Position numbers and translations under genes: made by a program. Shown here in pieces: positions 19,947 through 27,290 of a DNA stretch of 64,000 nucleotides (position 1 is the first letter of the stretch; each line of letters begins with the position of its first letter). Under the pieces are notes generated by a model, which was not told where the DNA came from, did no database searches, and was given only the letters and a program-made list of their open reading frames with translations. This stretch comes from Sphingobacteriales bacterium. GTDB taxonomy: Bacteria > Bacteroidota > Bacteroidia > Chitinophagales > Chitinophagaceae. Where the stretch lies: positions 350,009 to 414,008 of the forward strand of contig RXJG01000004.1 in assembly GCA_003963365.1 (NCBI GenBank), given 5' to 3'.

Positions 19947-19971
19947 AAGCTCCAAAGAATATTTGGAGCTT
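19947..19971 (-). terminator. Intrinsic terminator between the small gene and carB
   Basis: Perfect 10-bp stem (aagctccaaa/tttggagctt) with a 5-base loop, followed on the minus strand by a T-rich tract (tttgttttttgg). It ends the transcript of the small gene at 20013-20183 before carB begins, which supports that small gene being a real, separately transcribed unit. Confidence 0.75.
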
Positions 19972-20012
19972 ATACTGGTTTACTGAGAAGTTTTGTTTTT
20001 ACCTCTGATACA

Positions 20013-20183
20013 CTAACTATGGTACGTATTCATTTCAAATTCGTCCAATAGAATTTCATTCACAGAATTTTTGGGGGACTTATATTGGTCTGACAGATTC
20101 TTTAAATCATCTTTTGAACGAAAGCCAATAAAGATGGCGGCTACAATCCACCATTTTTTGATCAGGTAAAGTATGTTTTTCAT
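20013..20183 (-). CDS. 56-residue protein of unknown function with a strong Shine-Dalgarno sequence
   Basis: From the ATG at 20183 the product is MKNILYLIKKWW..., with a hydrophobic/aromatic segment (about residues 4-20) and a charged, Asn- and Lys-rich tail. A ten-codon upstream extension is possible but would ignore the ribosome site. GGAGGG lies 4 bases before the ATG (20193-20188), which is unusual here because Bacteroidota rarely use Shine-Dalgarno pairing. An intrinsic terminator follows at 19947-19971. No family recognised; a small membrane-associated protein is possible. Confidence 0.6.
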   Translation of the reverse strand: MKNILYLIKKWWIVAAIFIGFRSKDDLKNLSDQYKSPKNSVNEILLDEFEMNTYHS

Positions 20184-20187
20184 TTGT

Positions 20188-20193
20188 CCCTCC
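20188..20193 (-). promoter_or_regulatory. Shine-Dalgarno sequence GGAGGG of the 56-residue gene
   Basis: Minus-strand GGAGGG followed by acaa and ATG. This complements the 16S anti-Shine-Dalgarno tail, which is normally masked in Bacteroidota ribosomes. It fixes the start at 20183 rather than the longer open frame. Confidence 0.6.
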
Positions 20194-20275
20194 GGTTTAT
20201 ATAAATAAGACAATTTTAATGCCGTAAAGTTGCGTCATAGTTAAAAAAAAGTCAATACCACAAAGTGGGTATTTT

Positions 20276-22045
20276 TTGATGAAGGCAATTGTCGTGTGCC
20301 TGTTAATTCTCCTTTATTTTTGCAGAACTACTAAACCCATACAGCAATTGAATAAACGATTAATTGTTTATACCCTTTTTGCATTCATCAGCTCATCAGT
20401 ATATACGCAGGAATTGCCCATACCGGTTTATCCTAAAGGTTATTTCCGTTATCCGTTAGGAATTCCTATTAAGCTCAATGCCAATTTTGGGGAAATGCGT
20501 CCCAACCATTTTCATATGGGATTGGATTTGTTTACGCAACGGAAAACAAACCTTCCTGTATATGCACCAGCCGATGGTTATATAGCCCGGATTAAAATTG
20601 ACCCGAATGGTTTTGGAAGAGCTTTGTACATCAATCATCCTAACGGGTACACTACGCTGTATGCACACATGAATACGTTCACCCCTGAAGTGGAAGCCTA
20701 TTTGGTGGAGCAACAATATGCCAACGAAAAATGGAAGATAGAAGTACAGGTGCCTGCCAATAAATTCAAAGTACAGAAAGGACAGTTTATTGGTAACAGC
20801 GGTAATACCGGAGCCTCCGAAGGGCCGCATGTGCATTTTGAAATCCGTAAAACAGAAAATGATAATTGCGTTAATCCTTTGTTTTTTGGATTTAATATTC
20901 CTGATAACATTCCTCCCGTGCTTACAAGGCTGGCCGTGTACGACCGTAACAAAAGCACTTTTGAACAATTCCCGGCAATATTCGTTTTTAAAAAAACCGG
21001 GGATACTTTTAAACTGGCGAGTCCATTAATTAAAACCATGGCTTCCAAAGTAAGTTTTGCCATTACTGCATTTGACAGGGTAAATGGATTTACGAATTCA
21101 TTAGGGTTTAACCAGGCCCTGGTGTATGATAATGATAAACCGGTAAGTGGTTTTTTGATTGACAATATTGGTTATGATATGACCCGTTACCTCAATGCTC
21201 ATATCGATTACCGGATAAAAACTAATGGCGGCGCATACCTGCAACATCTGAGTGCATTGCCCGGTAACCGGCTGGATATTTATAAGAAGTGGAATAAAAA
21301 TGGATTAGTTGATTTGAGTGACGGTGAAATTCATCATATTACTCTGCTGGTGAAAGATTCCTATGGTAATACTTCAAAAGCTGCATTTAATATTCAGCAA
21401 TCGGGAACACCGGTGGAAGCCAGTTTGCCCGGTGAACTGATGAAGCCGAATGAAGTAAATGTGTATGAGAACAATGAACTGCAGGTGTATATTTCTGAAA
21501 AAGGATTGTACGATGCTATTCATTTTATCTATGGAAAAGAGCCTTCAGCTATCGGATTGAGTGATGTATATGTTTTGCAAAATCCATCAATTCCGTTGCA
21601 GGATTCCATGATTGTAGGAATAAAAGCCACCCGTAAAATAAGTGGCGATGATGCAAACCATGTGCTGATGTATCATACCGGGAAAAAGAAACCCGATGTG
21701 GCAAGAGCATATTTTAAAGATGGTTGGTTTACCGCTAAATTCCGTGAGTTTGGAACATTTCAATTAGTGCTGGATAATGAACCACCCAAAATCACTGGAA
21801 ATATTTTTAATGGCGCTAATTTATCCAAGGCATCGTTTATCAAATTCATCGTATCTGATAACTACAAAGAGATAAAAAACTTCCGTGCCGAACTGGATGG
21901 CAAATGGTTATTATTTGGCGGTACCAGCAATACATTTACTTACAGAATGGACTCACATTGTCCGCCCGGTGAACACGAGTTGAAAGTAAGAGTTGAAGAT
22001 GAAGCCGGTAATGTAACGGAACAGGTGTATAGATTTGTACGGTAA
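20276..22045 (+). CDS. Secreted M23 (LytM) family metallopeptidase
   Basis: 589 residues in the longest form. Two starts compete: ATG at 20279, or TTG at 20348 giving a cleaner signal peptide (NKRLIVYTLFAFISSSVYTQ). The LytM domain lies at about residues 65-210, with zinc ligands in HMGLD and in HVHFEI, and YTTLYAHMN and GNTGASEGPH in between. The remaining ~380 residues look like beta-sandwich domains of unknown role, ending in an Ig-like RVEDEAGNVTEQVYRF. Probably periplasmic or surface peptidoglycan endopeptidase or a non-enzymatic LytM factor. Confidence 0.9.
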   Translation: MMKAIVVCLLILLYFCRTTKPIQQLNKRLIVYTLFAFISSSVYTQELPIPVYPKGYFRYPLGIPIKLNANFGEMRPNHFHMGLDLFTQRKTNLPVYAPADGYIARIKIDPNGFGRALYINHPNGYTTLYAHMNTFTPEVEAYLVEQQYANEKWKIEVQVPANKFKVQKGQFIGNSGNTGASEGPHVHFEIRKTENDNCVNPLFFGFNIPDNIPPVLTRLAVYDRNKSTFEQFPAIFVFKKTGDTFKLASPLIKTMASKVSFAITAFDRVNGFTNSLGFNQALVYDNDKPVSGFLIDNIGYDMTRYLNAHIDYRIKTNGGAYLQHLSALPGNRLDIYKKWNKNGLVDLSDGEIHHITLLVKDSYGNTSKAAFNIQQSGTPVEASLPGELMKPNEVNVYENNELQVYISEKGLYDAIHFIYGKEPSAIGLSDVYVLQNPSIPLQDSMIVGIKATRKISGDDANHVLMYHTGKKKPDVARAYFKDGWFTAKFREFGTFQLVLDNEPPKITGNIFNGANLSKASFIKFIVSDNYKEIKNFRAELDGKWLLFGGTSNTFTYRMDSHCPPGEHELKVRVEDEAGNVTEQVYRFVR

Positions 22046-22143
22046 GAAAGCTATAGGCTGTTAGCCAATGACTGCGGTCAAATAACCACAAACCATCCCT
22101 TCTGAGGCCAGACAAATCGCAAACCATAAACCAAAACAGAACA

Positions 22144-22620
22144 ATGGCTACATCATTAACTGAAGGTCAAAAAGCTCCCGACTTTAAAGGCAAAGACCAG
22201 GATGGTAAACCAATTGCTTTAAAAGATTACAAAGGAAAAAAACTCGTACTGTTTTTCTATTCAGAAGATGGTTCTCCTACCTGTACCATTGAAGCCTGCA
22301 ACCTGCGGGATAATTATGCATTGCTGAAGAAGAATGGTTTTGAAGTAGTGGGTGTGAGTCCTGATTCAGAAAAAAGCCATAAAAAGTTTGAAACAAAATA
22401 TAAGCTGCCTTTTAAGCTGGTTGCTGATGAAAGCCACGAGCTGGTAAATAAATACGGAGTGTGGGGAGAGAAGCAGATGTTCGGTAATCATTACATGGGT
22501 GTACACCGCACCACTTTTGTGATTGATGAAAAAGGAATCATCCGCAAAATATTCATCAAACCTAAAAATAAAGCCCACGCAGAGGAGATTATTAATGAAT
22601 GGAATAAATTAAAGGGCTGA
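22144..22620 (+). CDS. Peroxiredoxin, Bcp/PrxQ type
   Basis: 158 residues with a thioredoxin fold. The peroxidatic Cys47 and the presumed resolving Cys52 (TCTIEAC) have the five-residue spacing of PrxQ/Bcp enzymes. Other marks are FFYSEDGSP, VGVSPDSEKSHKKF, FKLVADESHELVNKYGVW and HRTTFVIDEKGII. The usual TPGC context is SPTC here. Reduces hydrogen and organic peroxides with thioredoxin as donor; cytoplasmic, since there is no signal peptide. Confidence 0.94.
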   Translation: MATSLTEGQKAPDFKGKDQDGKPIALKDYKGKKLVLFFYSEDGSPTCTIEACNLRDNYALLKKNGFEVVGVSPDSEKSHKKFETKYKLPFKLVADESHELVNKYGVWGEKQMFGNHYMGVHRTTFVIDEKGIIRKIFIKPKNKAHAEEIINEWNKLKG

Positions 22621-22731
22621 TTTTTCAAGCTATATTTTTCCGTGCTCAGTGAGTAACAATTCCTTTTCAATCATTCAGCATTTACGTAATGCAATTGGAG
22701 TTATAATTTCAAAAAGCCTAAAAATATCTGT

Positions 22732-23097
22732 ATGCAAAAAAAAATTTTGTTTCTAAGTTTTTGTGTTGCGCTAACCATTTTGTATTCCTGCTCAAAGGGA
22801 AGCAGTACATCTGGTGGTTCATCAACTGGCGGCGGCGGTACTACCGTTGATTGTTCCACTATCAATGCAAAGTTTGCTGCTGATGTGGCACCGATAATCT
22901 CTTCCAGTTGCGCTATCAGCGGTTGCCATAATGGTACACAGGCTCCCACTTTAACTACCTATGCTCAAATATCAGCCAATGCCTCCAATATTAATGCCCA
23001 GGTGCAATCAGGAACAATGCCCAAGTCAGGCACTTTAACCACTGCACAAAAAAATATTATTAAATGCTGGGTACAATCAGGGGCATTGAATAACTAA
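22732..23097 (+). CDS. Lipoprotein with a cytochrome c-like C-x4-CH motif
   Basis: 121 residues with a lipoprotein signal peptide (lipobox YSC, Cys20) and a Gly/Ser/Thr linker. The motif C60-AISG-C65-H66 resembles a haem attachment site with four instead of two residues between the cysteines. Met96 (GTMPKSG) is a possible second axial ligand, as in class I cytochromes c. Placed directly before a DUF5777 barrel gene, a pairing expected in Bacteroidota. Probably an outer-membrane or periplasmic electron carrier; haem binding is inferred, not shown. Confidence 0.75.
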   Translation: MQKKILFLSFCVALTILYSCSKGSSTSGGSSTGGGGTTVDCSTINAKFAADVAPIISSSCAISGCHNGTQAPTLTTYAQISANASNINAQVQSGTMPKSGTLTTAQKNIIKCWVQSGALNN

Positions 23098-23124
23098 GCT
23101 TTTATAAAAGCCTAAAACTGCGTT

Positions 23125-24075
23125 ATGAATAAAATCGTTTTATCATTTGTGCTGCTGTTCAGTACAGTCAATACTTTTTGCCAGGATATTGATTTGAAAG
23201 ATGATGCTAAGCGATCAACCGGTAAAAATCCCGTTATGCAATTTTCAGGTATGAGGGTGATTAACCAGTACAGCACCGAACTGATACAGAAAGGTATGCT
23301 TGAGTTCAGGGTGGTGCACAACTTTGGTGATATTGCCGGTAGTAATGGAGGTGGACGAAGGTTTTTTGGGCTGGACAATGCCACTGATATACAAATTGGT
23401 TTTGCTTATGGTATTTCTGATAAAGTTAATGTTATTGCTTCCAGGGCAAAAGGATGGGGAGGATTAAATCAGTTATGGCATGCAGGCATTAGATGGAAAA
23501 TAGCAGAGCAATATGAAAATGATAATACACATCCCATCGCATTGAGTTTTTATGCCAACACAGTTATCTCAACAATGGAGAAGGTGGATATACCAGGTGT
23601 TACATTAGAGAACAGTTTTAAATCATTCAGCGACAGAATGAGTCATGTAGTGCAATTAACGGCCGGAAGAAAATTTGGTAAAGTATCCGTACAACTTTCT
23701 CCCACTTTTGTAAGAAGAAACCTGGTGCTGGAAGGGGATGATAAAAATATGTTTGCTCTGGGAGCGGCTTTAAGAATACCGGTAAAAAGCAATTTCCATA
23801 TTTTAATCGATTATATTCAACCATTCCGCTCACAAAAGTCAAAAGACTTTTTCCAGGGTGATAATGCATTAAGGAAGTATAAATTTTATGCCCCGCTGGG
23901 CATAGGTGTTGAAATAGAAACCGCCGGTCATATCTTCCATCTCAACTTTACCAATGCTGAAGCCACTTTCGAAAATCAATTGATACCATTTACGGTTAAA
24001 AGCTGGGGAAGAGGTGAGTTTCGCTGGGGCTTTAACCTCAGCCGCTTATTCTCATTAAAGAAAAGACATCATTGA
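23125..24075 (+). CDS. DUF5777 family beta-barrel protein
   Basis: 316 residues with a signal peptide (KIVLSFVLLFSTVNTFCQ). The mature part shows alternating hydrophobic strands rich in Gly and aromatic residues, as in outer-membrane barrels (FRVVHNFGDIAG, DIQIGFAYGISDKVNVIASRAKG, FHILIDYIQPFR). I recognise it as DUF5777. It follows the cytochrome-like lipoprotein by 27 bases, so the two probably work together at the outer membrane. Function is unknown. Confidence 0.82.
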   Translation: MNKIVLSFVLLFSTVNTFCQDIDLKDDAKRSTGKNPVMQFSGMRVINQYSTELIQKGMLEFRVVHNFGDIAGSNGGGRRFFGLDNATDIQIGFAYGISDKVNVIASRAKGWGGLNQLWHAGIRWKIAEQYENDNTHPIALSFYANTVISTMEKVDIPGVTLENSFKSFSDRMSHVVQLTAGRKFGKVSVQLSPTFVRRNLVLEGDDKNMFALGAALRIPVKSNFHILIDYIQPFRSQKSKDFFQGDNALRKYKFYAPLGIGVEIETAGHIFHLNFTNAEATFENQLIPFTVKSWGRGEFRWGFNLSRLFSLKKRHH

Positions 24076-24093
24076 TTGTTCATTAGCAATAAA

Positions 24094-24122
24094 AAAGCCA
24101 TCTCACTTATGTGGATGGCTTT
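24094..24122. terminator. Bidirectional terminator between DUF5777 and icd
   Basis: Stem aaagccatc/gatggcttt (9 bp, 11-base loop), with six A on its left and a T-run (acttttta) on its right. It can end both the plus-strand DUF5777 transcript and the convergent minus-strand isocitrate dehydrogenase transcript. Confidence 0.75.
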
Positions 24123-24140
24123 ACTTTTTATAGAATTTGT

Positions 24141-25592
24141 TTATTGTCCCTGTGCTAAACTATATCCTTTTTTATCTCCCCACATATTCAACAACTCAAA
24201 AGAACATATCTTAAAGTTTCCACTCATACTTACATATAATCCAATTACATCCTGCTGAGTAAGCGGAAAGTTATCGATGCTTTCAAAACGTACATTGTAT
24301 TGATTAACGAGGTTGGTATAAACGGAGCCTGTAGGCCATACCTGTGTACCACGGTTGCTGATATTGATGAGGTTGAACTTAACTCCTGCATGACGTTTAC
24401 ATTTCTCTGCAATATCATTGGGTTGTTCATCGCTTTCAATAAATAAATCAACTCCGGCAATTATTTCATCCTCACTCTCTTTAGAAATCATCATCGAATT
24501 CAATTCCAGTTTTAACGGAGTGGGTGTACCGGGTTCGTTGGGAATAATTGGTTTGGCTCCCTGTTTTGGTTGTTTACCCAAATTAGCAATGATAGCATCA
24601 GCAAATTGAGTAGTATTTACAGATGGAATTGATTTGTCACCAAAGTCACCTGTATGAACACCATTTTCCAATGTATATAATAGAGCGTTTTCAATGATTG
24701 AAGCATTTTCAACCAATCCCACATGACGAAGCATAGCAATACCACTTAATAATAATGCTGTTGGATTAGCAATATTTTTTCCGGCAATATCCGGTGCTGT
24801 ACCATGCACGGCTTCAAATATGGAAATATGGTCGCCAATATTTGCTGAAGGTGCAAAGCCTAATCCACCCACCAAACCAGCACATAAATCACTCACAATA
24901 TCACCCTGTAAATTGGTTAACACCACTACATCAAAAGTGTCTGGTCTTGTCACCAGCTTCATACACAAATCATCTACAATAATATCATCCGACTTTAACT
25001 CAGGATATTCTTTTGCTATTTCATAAAAGCATTCTAAAAACAAACCATCCGTTATCTTCATGATGTTTGCTTTATGACCACAGGTAATGCGTCTTGCATT
25101 TTTTTGTTTGGCCATTTCAAAAGCATAACGGATCACCTGCATACTTCCCGGGCGGGTGATGAAGCGGCGGCTCAATGCCACGTCATGCGTAAGCATATGC
25201 TCCACACCACCATAGGTATCTTCAATATTTTCTCTCACCACTGTTATGTCAATAGGAATACCTGCCTTGCTGAAAACGGTATCTACACCATGTAATGTTT
25301 GAAAAGTTCTTTTGTTAGCGTAAGTGTTCCAGGTTTTTCTTGCTGTTACATTAATACTTTTTACGCCCTTGCCTTTAGGCGTTTCCATTGGCCCTTTAAA
25401 CAACAGCCCCAGCGATTCAATTGTTTTTTTTGCTTCAGGAGTCATACCATTGTTGAATCCTTTGTCAAAAACCCATTTGCCCATTTCTACCATTTCATAT
25501 TCCAGCGGAACATTATTAGCGGCAAAAATTTTTAATACGGCATCCATTATTTCAGGTCCTATTCCGTCACCTTTGGCTACAGCAATTTTCAT
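24141..25592 (-). CDS. icd: Isocitrate dehydrogenase, long form
   Basis: 483 residues. The isopropylmalate/isocitrate dehydrogenase fold shows GDGIGPEIMD at the N-terminus, VTARKTWNTYANKRTF (substrate loop), RENIEDTYGGVEHM, the metal-binding GDIVSDLCAGLVGGLGFAPSANIG and FEAVHGTAPDIAGK. An extra ~130-residue C-terminal region follows, as in the long NADP-dependent isocitrate dehydrogenases of Rickettsia/Thermus type. Oxidises isocitrate to 2-oxoglutarate in the TCA cycle. Cofactor choice (NADP) is inferred from family type. Confidence 0.93.
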   Translation of the reverse strand: MKIAVAKGDGIGPEIMDAVLKIFAANNVPLEYEMVEMGKWVFDKGFNNGMTPEAKKTIESLGLLFKGPMETPKGKGVKSINVTARKTWNTYANKRTFQTLHGVDTVFSKAGIPIDITVVRENIEDTYGGVEHMLTHDVALSRRFITRPGSMQVIRYAFEMAKQKNARRITCGHKANIMKITDGLFLECFYEIAKEYPELKSDDIIVDDLCMKLVTRPDTFDVVVLTNLQGDIVSDLCAGLVGGLGFAPSANIGDHISIFEAVHGTAPDIAGKNIANPTALLLSGIAMLRHVGLVENASIIENALLYTLENGVHTGDFGDKSIPSVNTTQFADAIIANLGKQPKQGAKPIIPNEPGTPTPLKLELNSMMISKESEDEIIAGVDLFIESDEQPNDIAEKCKRHAGVKFNLINISNRGTQVWPTGSVYTNLVNQYNVRFESIDNFPLTQQDVIGLYVSMSGNFKICSFELLNMWGDKKGYSLAQGQ

Positions 25593-25684
25593 AAATTAGA
25601 AATTCTTTTAAGGTAGATGTATTGAAATTGCGACAAAGATAGGTGAGTAGCCGAATGCGACCGAAACACACTGAATATAAATTC

Positions 25685-26497
25685 TTAAATTTTTGCTGTA
25701 ACCCATTCAATCTCCCCAAAGTCATAACACTCTTCAATGGAGTGCTGTAAAACCAGTTGTCCAGCCGGGTTAATACTTTTAATAACGGCTTCAAACACCC
25801 GGTTATTTTTTTTAAATTTTTGCAGTTGATTGATTTTATACTGGTGTAAAAGATAGCGCTGGTAAATGGGCTGAAATCCATCTTCCTTTAATTGTTCAAA
25901 CCTGTTCAGCACACATTGGTGTAATTCGGCAGCCAGTTCAAATGCCCCCCAATTTTTACCTGTTATTTGTTTGAGGGAAACAGGATTGGGCAAATGCTCA
26001 GGAAAAATAGTTTGATTGATATTGATTCCTATCCCGCAGATGGCCCAGCGATAGTTTGTTGTTGATTGATGACGATTAACAGTTGACTGTATTTTACTGT
26101 CATCTGTCAACTGCGAACTGTCAACTATAATTTTATTCTCAATCAAAATCCCTCCTGCCTTTCTGTCACGCCAGTAAATATCATTTGGCCATTTAATAGA
26201 TGTTTCATCGCCAGCATATTTATTAAAGAAATCAAATGCCCCCAATGCTACAGCGGCACTTAGCCGAAACTGGTTAGAAACCTCAATGAAACCGGGTTGT
26301 AATGCAATACTAATTGCTATATTTTCTCCGGGTTGAGAGTTCCATTCTTTTCCTCTTTGCCCTTTACCGGCATATTGTTCATTGGCAAACCAGGCCATAC
26401 TATGTTTTGCCAACCCTGCATGTACCTGTGCCATGGCATAGTTGTTGGTACTATCCACACTGGGGAGAAAAATTAATACAGGATTGGTAGAAGACAT
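25685..26497 (-). CDS. birA: Biotin-[acetyl-CoA-carboxylase] ligase without DNA-binding domain
   Basis: 270 residues. Catalytic core with STNNYAM at the start, the biotin-adenylate loop GKGQRGKEW, SIKWPNDIYW and AGGILIEN, then ICGIGININ. It lacks the N-terminal winged helix, so it is a monofunctional ligase that cannot repress biotin genes. Residues about 123-140 sit between AGGILIEN and ICGIGIN, where homologues have only a short loop. They are encoded by a short repeat (26078-26130) also found at 61.5-62.0 kb. It is followed by the isocitrate dehydrogenase gene. Confidence 0.94.
   Translation of the reverse strand: MSSTNPVLIFLPSVDSTNNYAMAQVHAGLAKHSMAWFANEQYAGKGQRGKEWNSQPGENIAISIALQPGFIEVSNQFRLSAAVALGAFDFFNKYAGDETSIKWPNDIYWRDRKAGGILIENKIIVDSSQLTDDSKIQSTVNRHQSTTNYRWAICGIGININQTIFPEHLPNPVSLKQITGKNWGAFELAAELHQCVLNRFEQLKEDGFQPIYQRYLLHQYKINQLQKFKKNNRVFEAVIKSINPAGQLVLQHSIEECYDFGEIEWVTAKI
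26078..26130 (-). repeat. Low-complexity repeat inside birA (CTGTCATCTGTCAACT type)
   Basis: Contains actgtcatctgtcaact at 26096-26112, identical to 61961-61977 beside the S23 gene, and actgtcaactataa at 26117-26130. It is in frame and encodes a polar segment (SSQLTDDSKIQSTVNRHQST-like). Its sequence consists of degenerate tandem copies of ctgtcaac/ctgtcatc. Confidence 0.75.
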
Positions 26498-26669
26498 GGT
26501 AATTGGATAGATAAAAGATTAGTATTTTTGGCAAGTTAATAAAAGGTGGGGGAAGAGGAAGTTGGCGGTGGGTAAATGCCGTTGGCAGTGTGCAATAAGA
26601 GTGATGGATAAGAATTGGGTTGCAAACGGAAGACGGGCAACTGCAGACTAAAAGAAGAATAGAATTACC

Positions 26670-26701
26670 GAACGTAAAAGAGAGTGACACAACAGGCGAT
26701 G
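26670..26701 (+). repeat. Dispersed GAGTGACACAACAG repeat, copy A
   Basis: Sequence gaacgtaaaagagagtgaca... followed by caacaggcgatg. Nearly identical to copy B at 34304-34338 and related to copy C at 56081-56111. It lies in the 277-base divergent gap between birA and rsfS; I see no gene in the rest of that gap. Confidence 0.8.
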
Positions 26702-26780
26702 AACAAGGAACAAAAGCCTGTAAAAAATAAAATAAAACAACAACCAGAGAGTTGTAATTGAAAAACAAAATTTATTGCAT

Positions 26781-27185
26781 TTGGCAGCATTAACGGTATC
26801 AACCTCACAAAAGAAATCAAAAGTTACCCGGTTAACAAGGAACGGAATCATTTTCAAAACCATCATCAAAGCCATACAGCAGAAGAAAGGTGAAAACATA
26901 GTTAGTCTTGACCTCAGGAAAATACCAGAGGCGGTAGCTGATTTTTTCATTATATGTGAGGCTACGAGTAATACGCAAATAAAGGCAATTAGTGATGCGG
27001 TGGAAACAGAAGTAAAAAAGAAATGCCTGGAAATTCCTTTCCGGCATGAGGGAAAAGCCGGGGCGCATTGGGTACTGATTGATTATGTAAATATTGTGGT
27101 GCATGTATTTCACCCCGAAACCAGGAAATTTTACCGCCTGGAGGAAATGTGGGGCGATGGTAATATGCAGGAACACAATGATTAG
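26781..27185 (+). CDS. rsfS: Ribosomal silencing factor RsfS
   Basis: About 134 residues. The start is uncertain: TTG at 26781 gives MAALTVSTSQ, two codons after another TTG. Family features: IIKAIQQKKGENIVSLDLRKI, PEAVADFFIICEATSNTQIKAI, VETEVKKK, AHWVLIDYVNIVVHVFHPETRKFYRLEEMWGD. Binds ribosomal protein uL14 and blocks subunit joining when nutrients are scarce. It precedes ftsH by about 100 bases. Confidence 0.93.
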   Translation: MAALTVSTSQKKSKVTRLTRNGIIFKTIIKAIQQKKGENIVSLDLRKIPEAVADFFIICEATSNTQIKAISDAVETEVKKKCLEIPFRHEGKAGAHWVLIDYVNIVVHVFHPETRKFYRLEEMWGDGNMQEHND

Positions 27186-27290
27186 TCGTTAAACTTTGAT
27201 AAAAAGCAAACAAAATCACCATAAAAAACATTATTAATAATACTTTGCAGGATTAAATTTTATAACGAAGCGAAGAACAAACAGAAGAAG

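Noticed and set aside
24076-24258. 60-codon frame after the DUF5777 gene
   Set aside because: It crosses the bidirectional terminator and the end of icd, so it is not a plausible gene.
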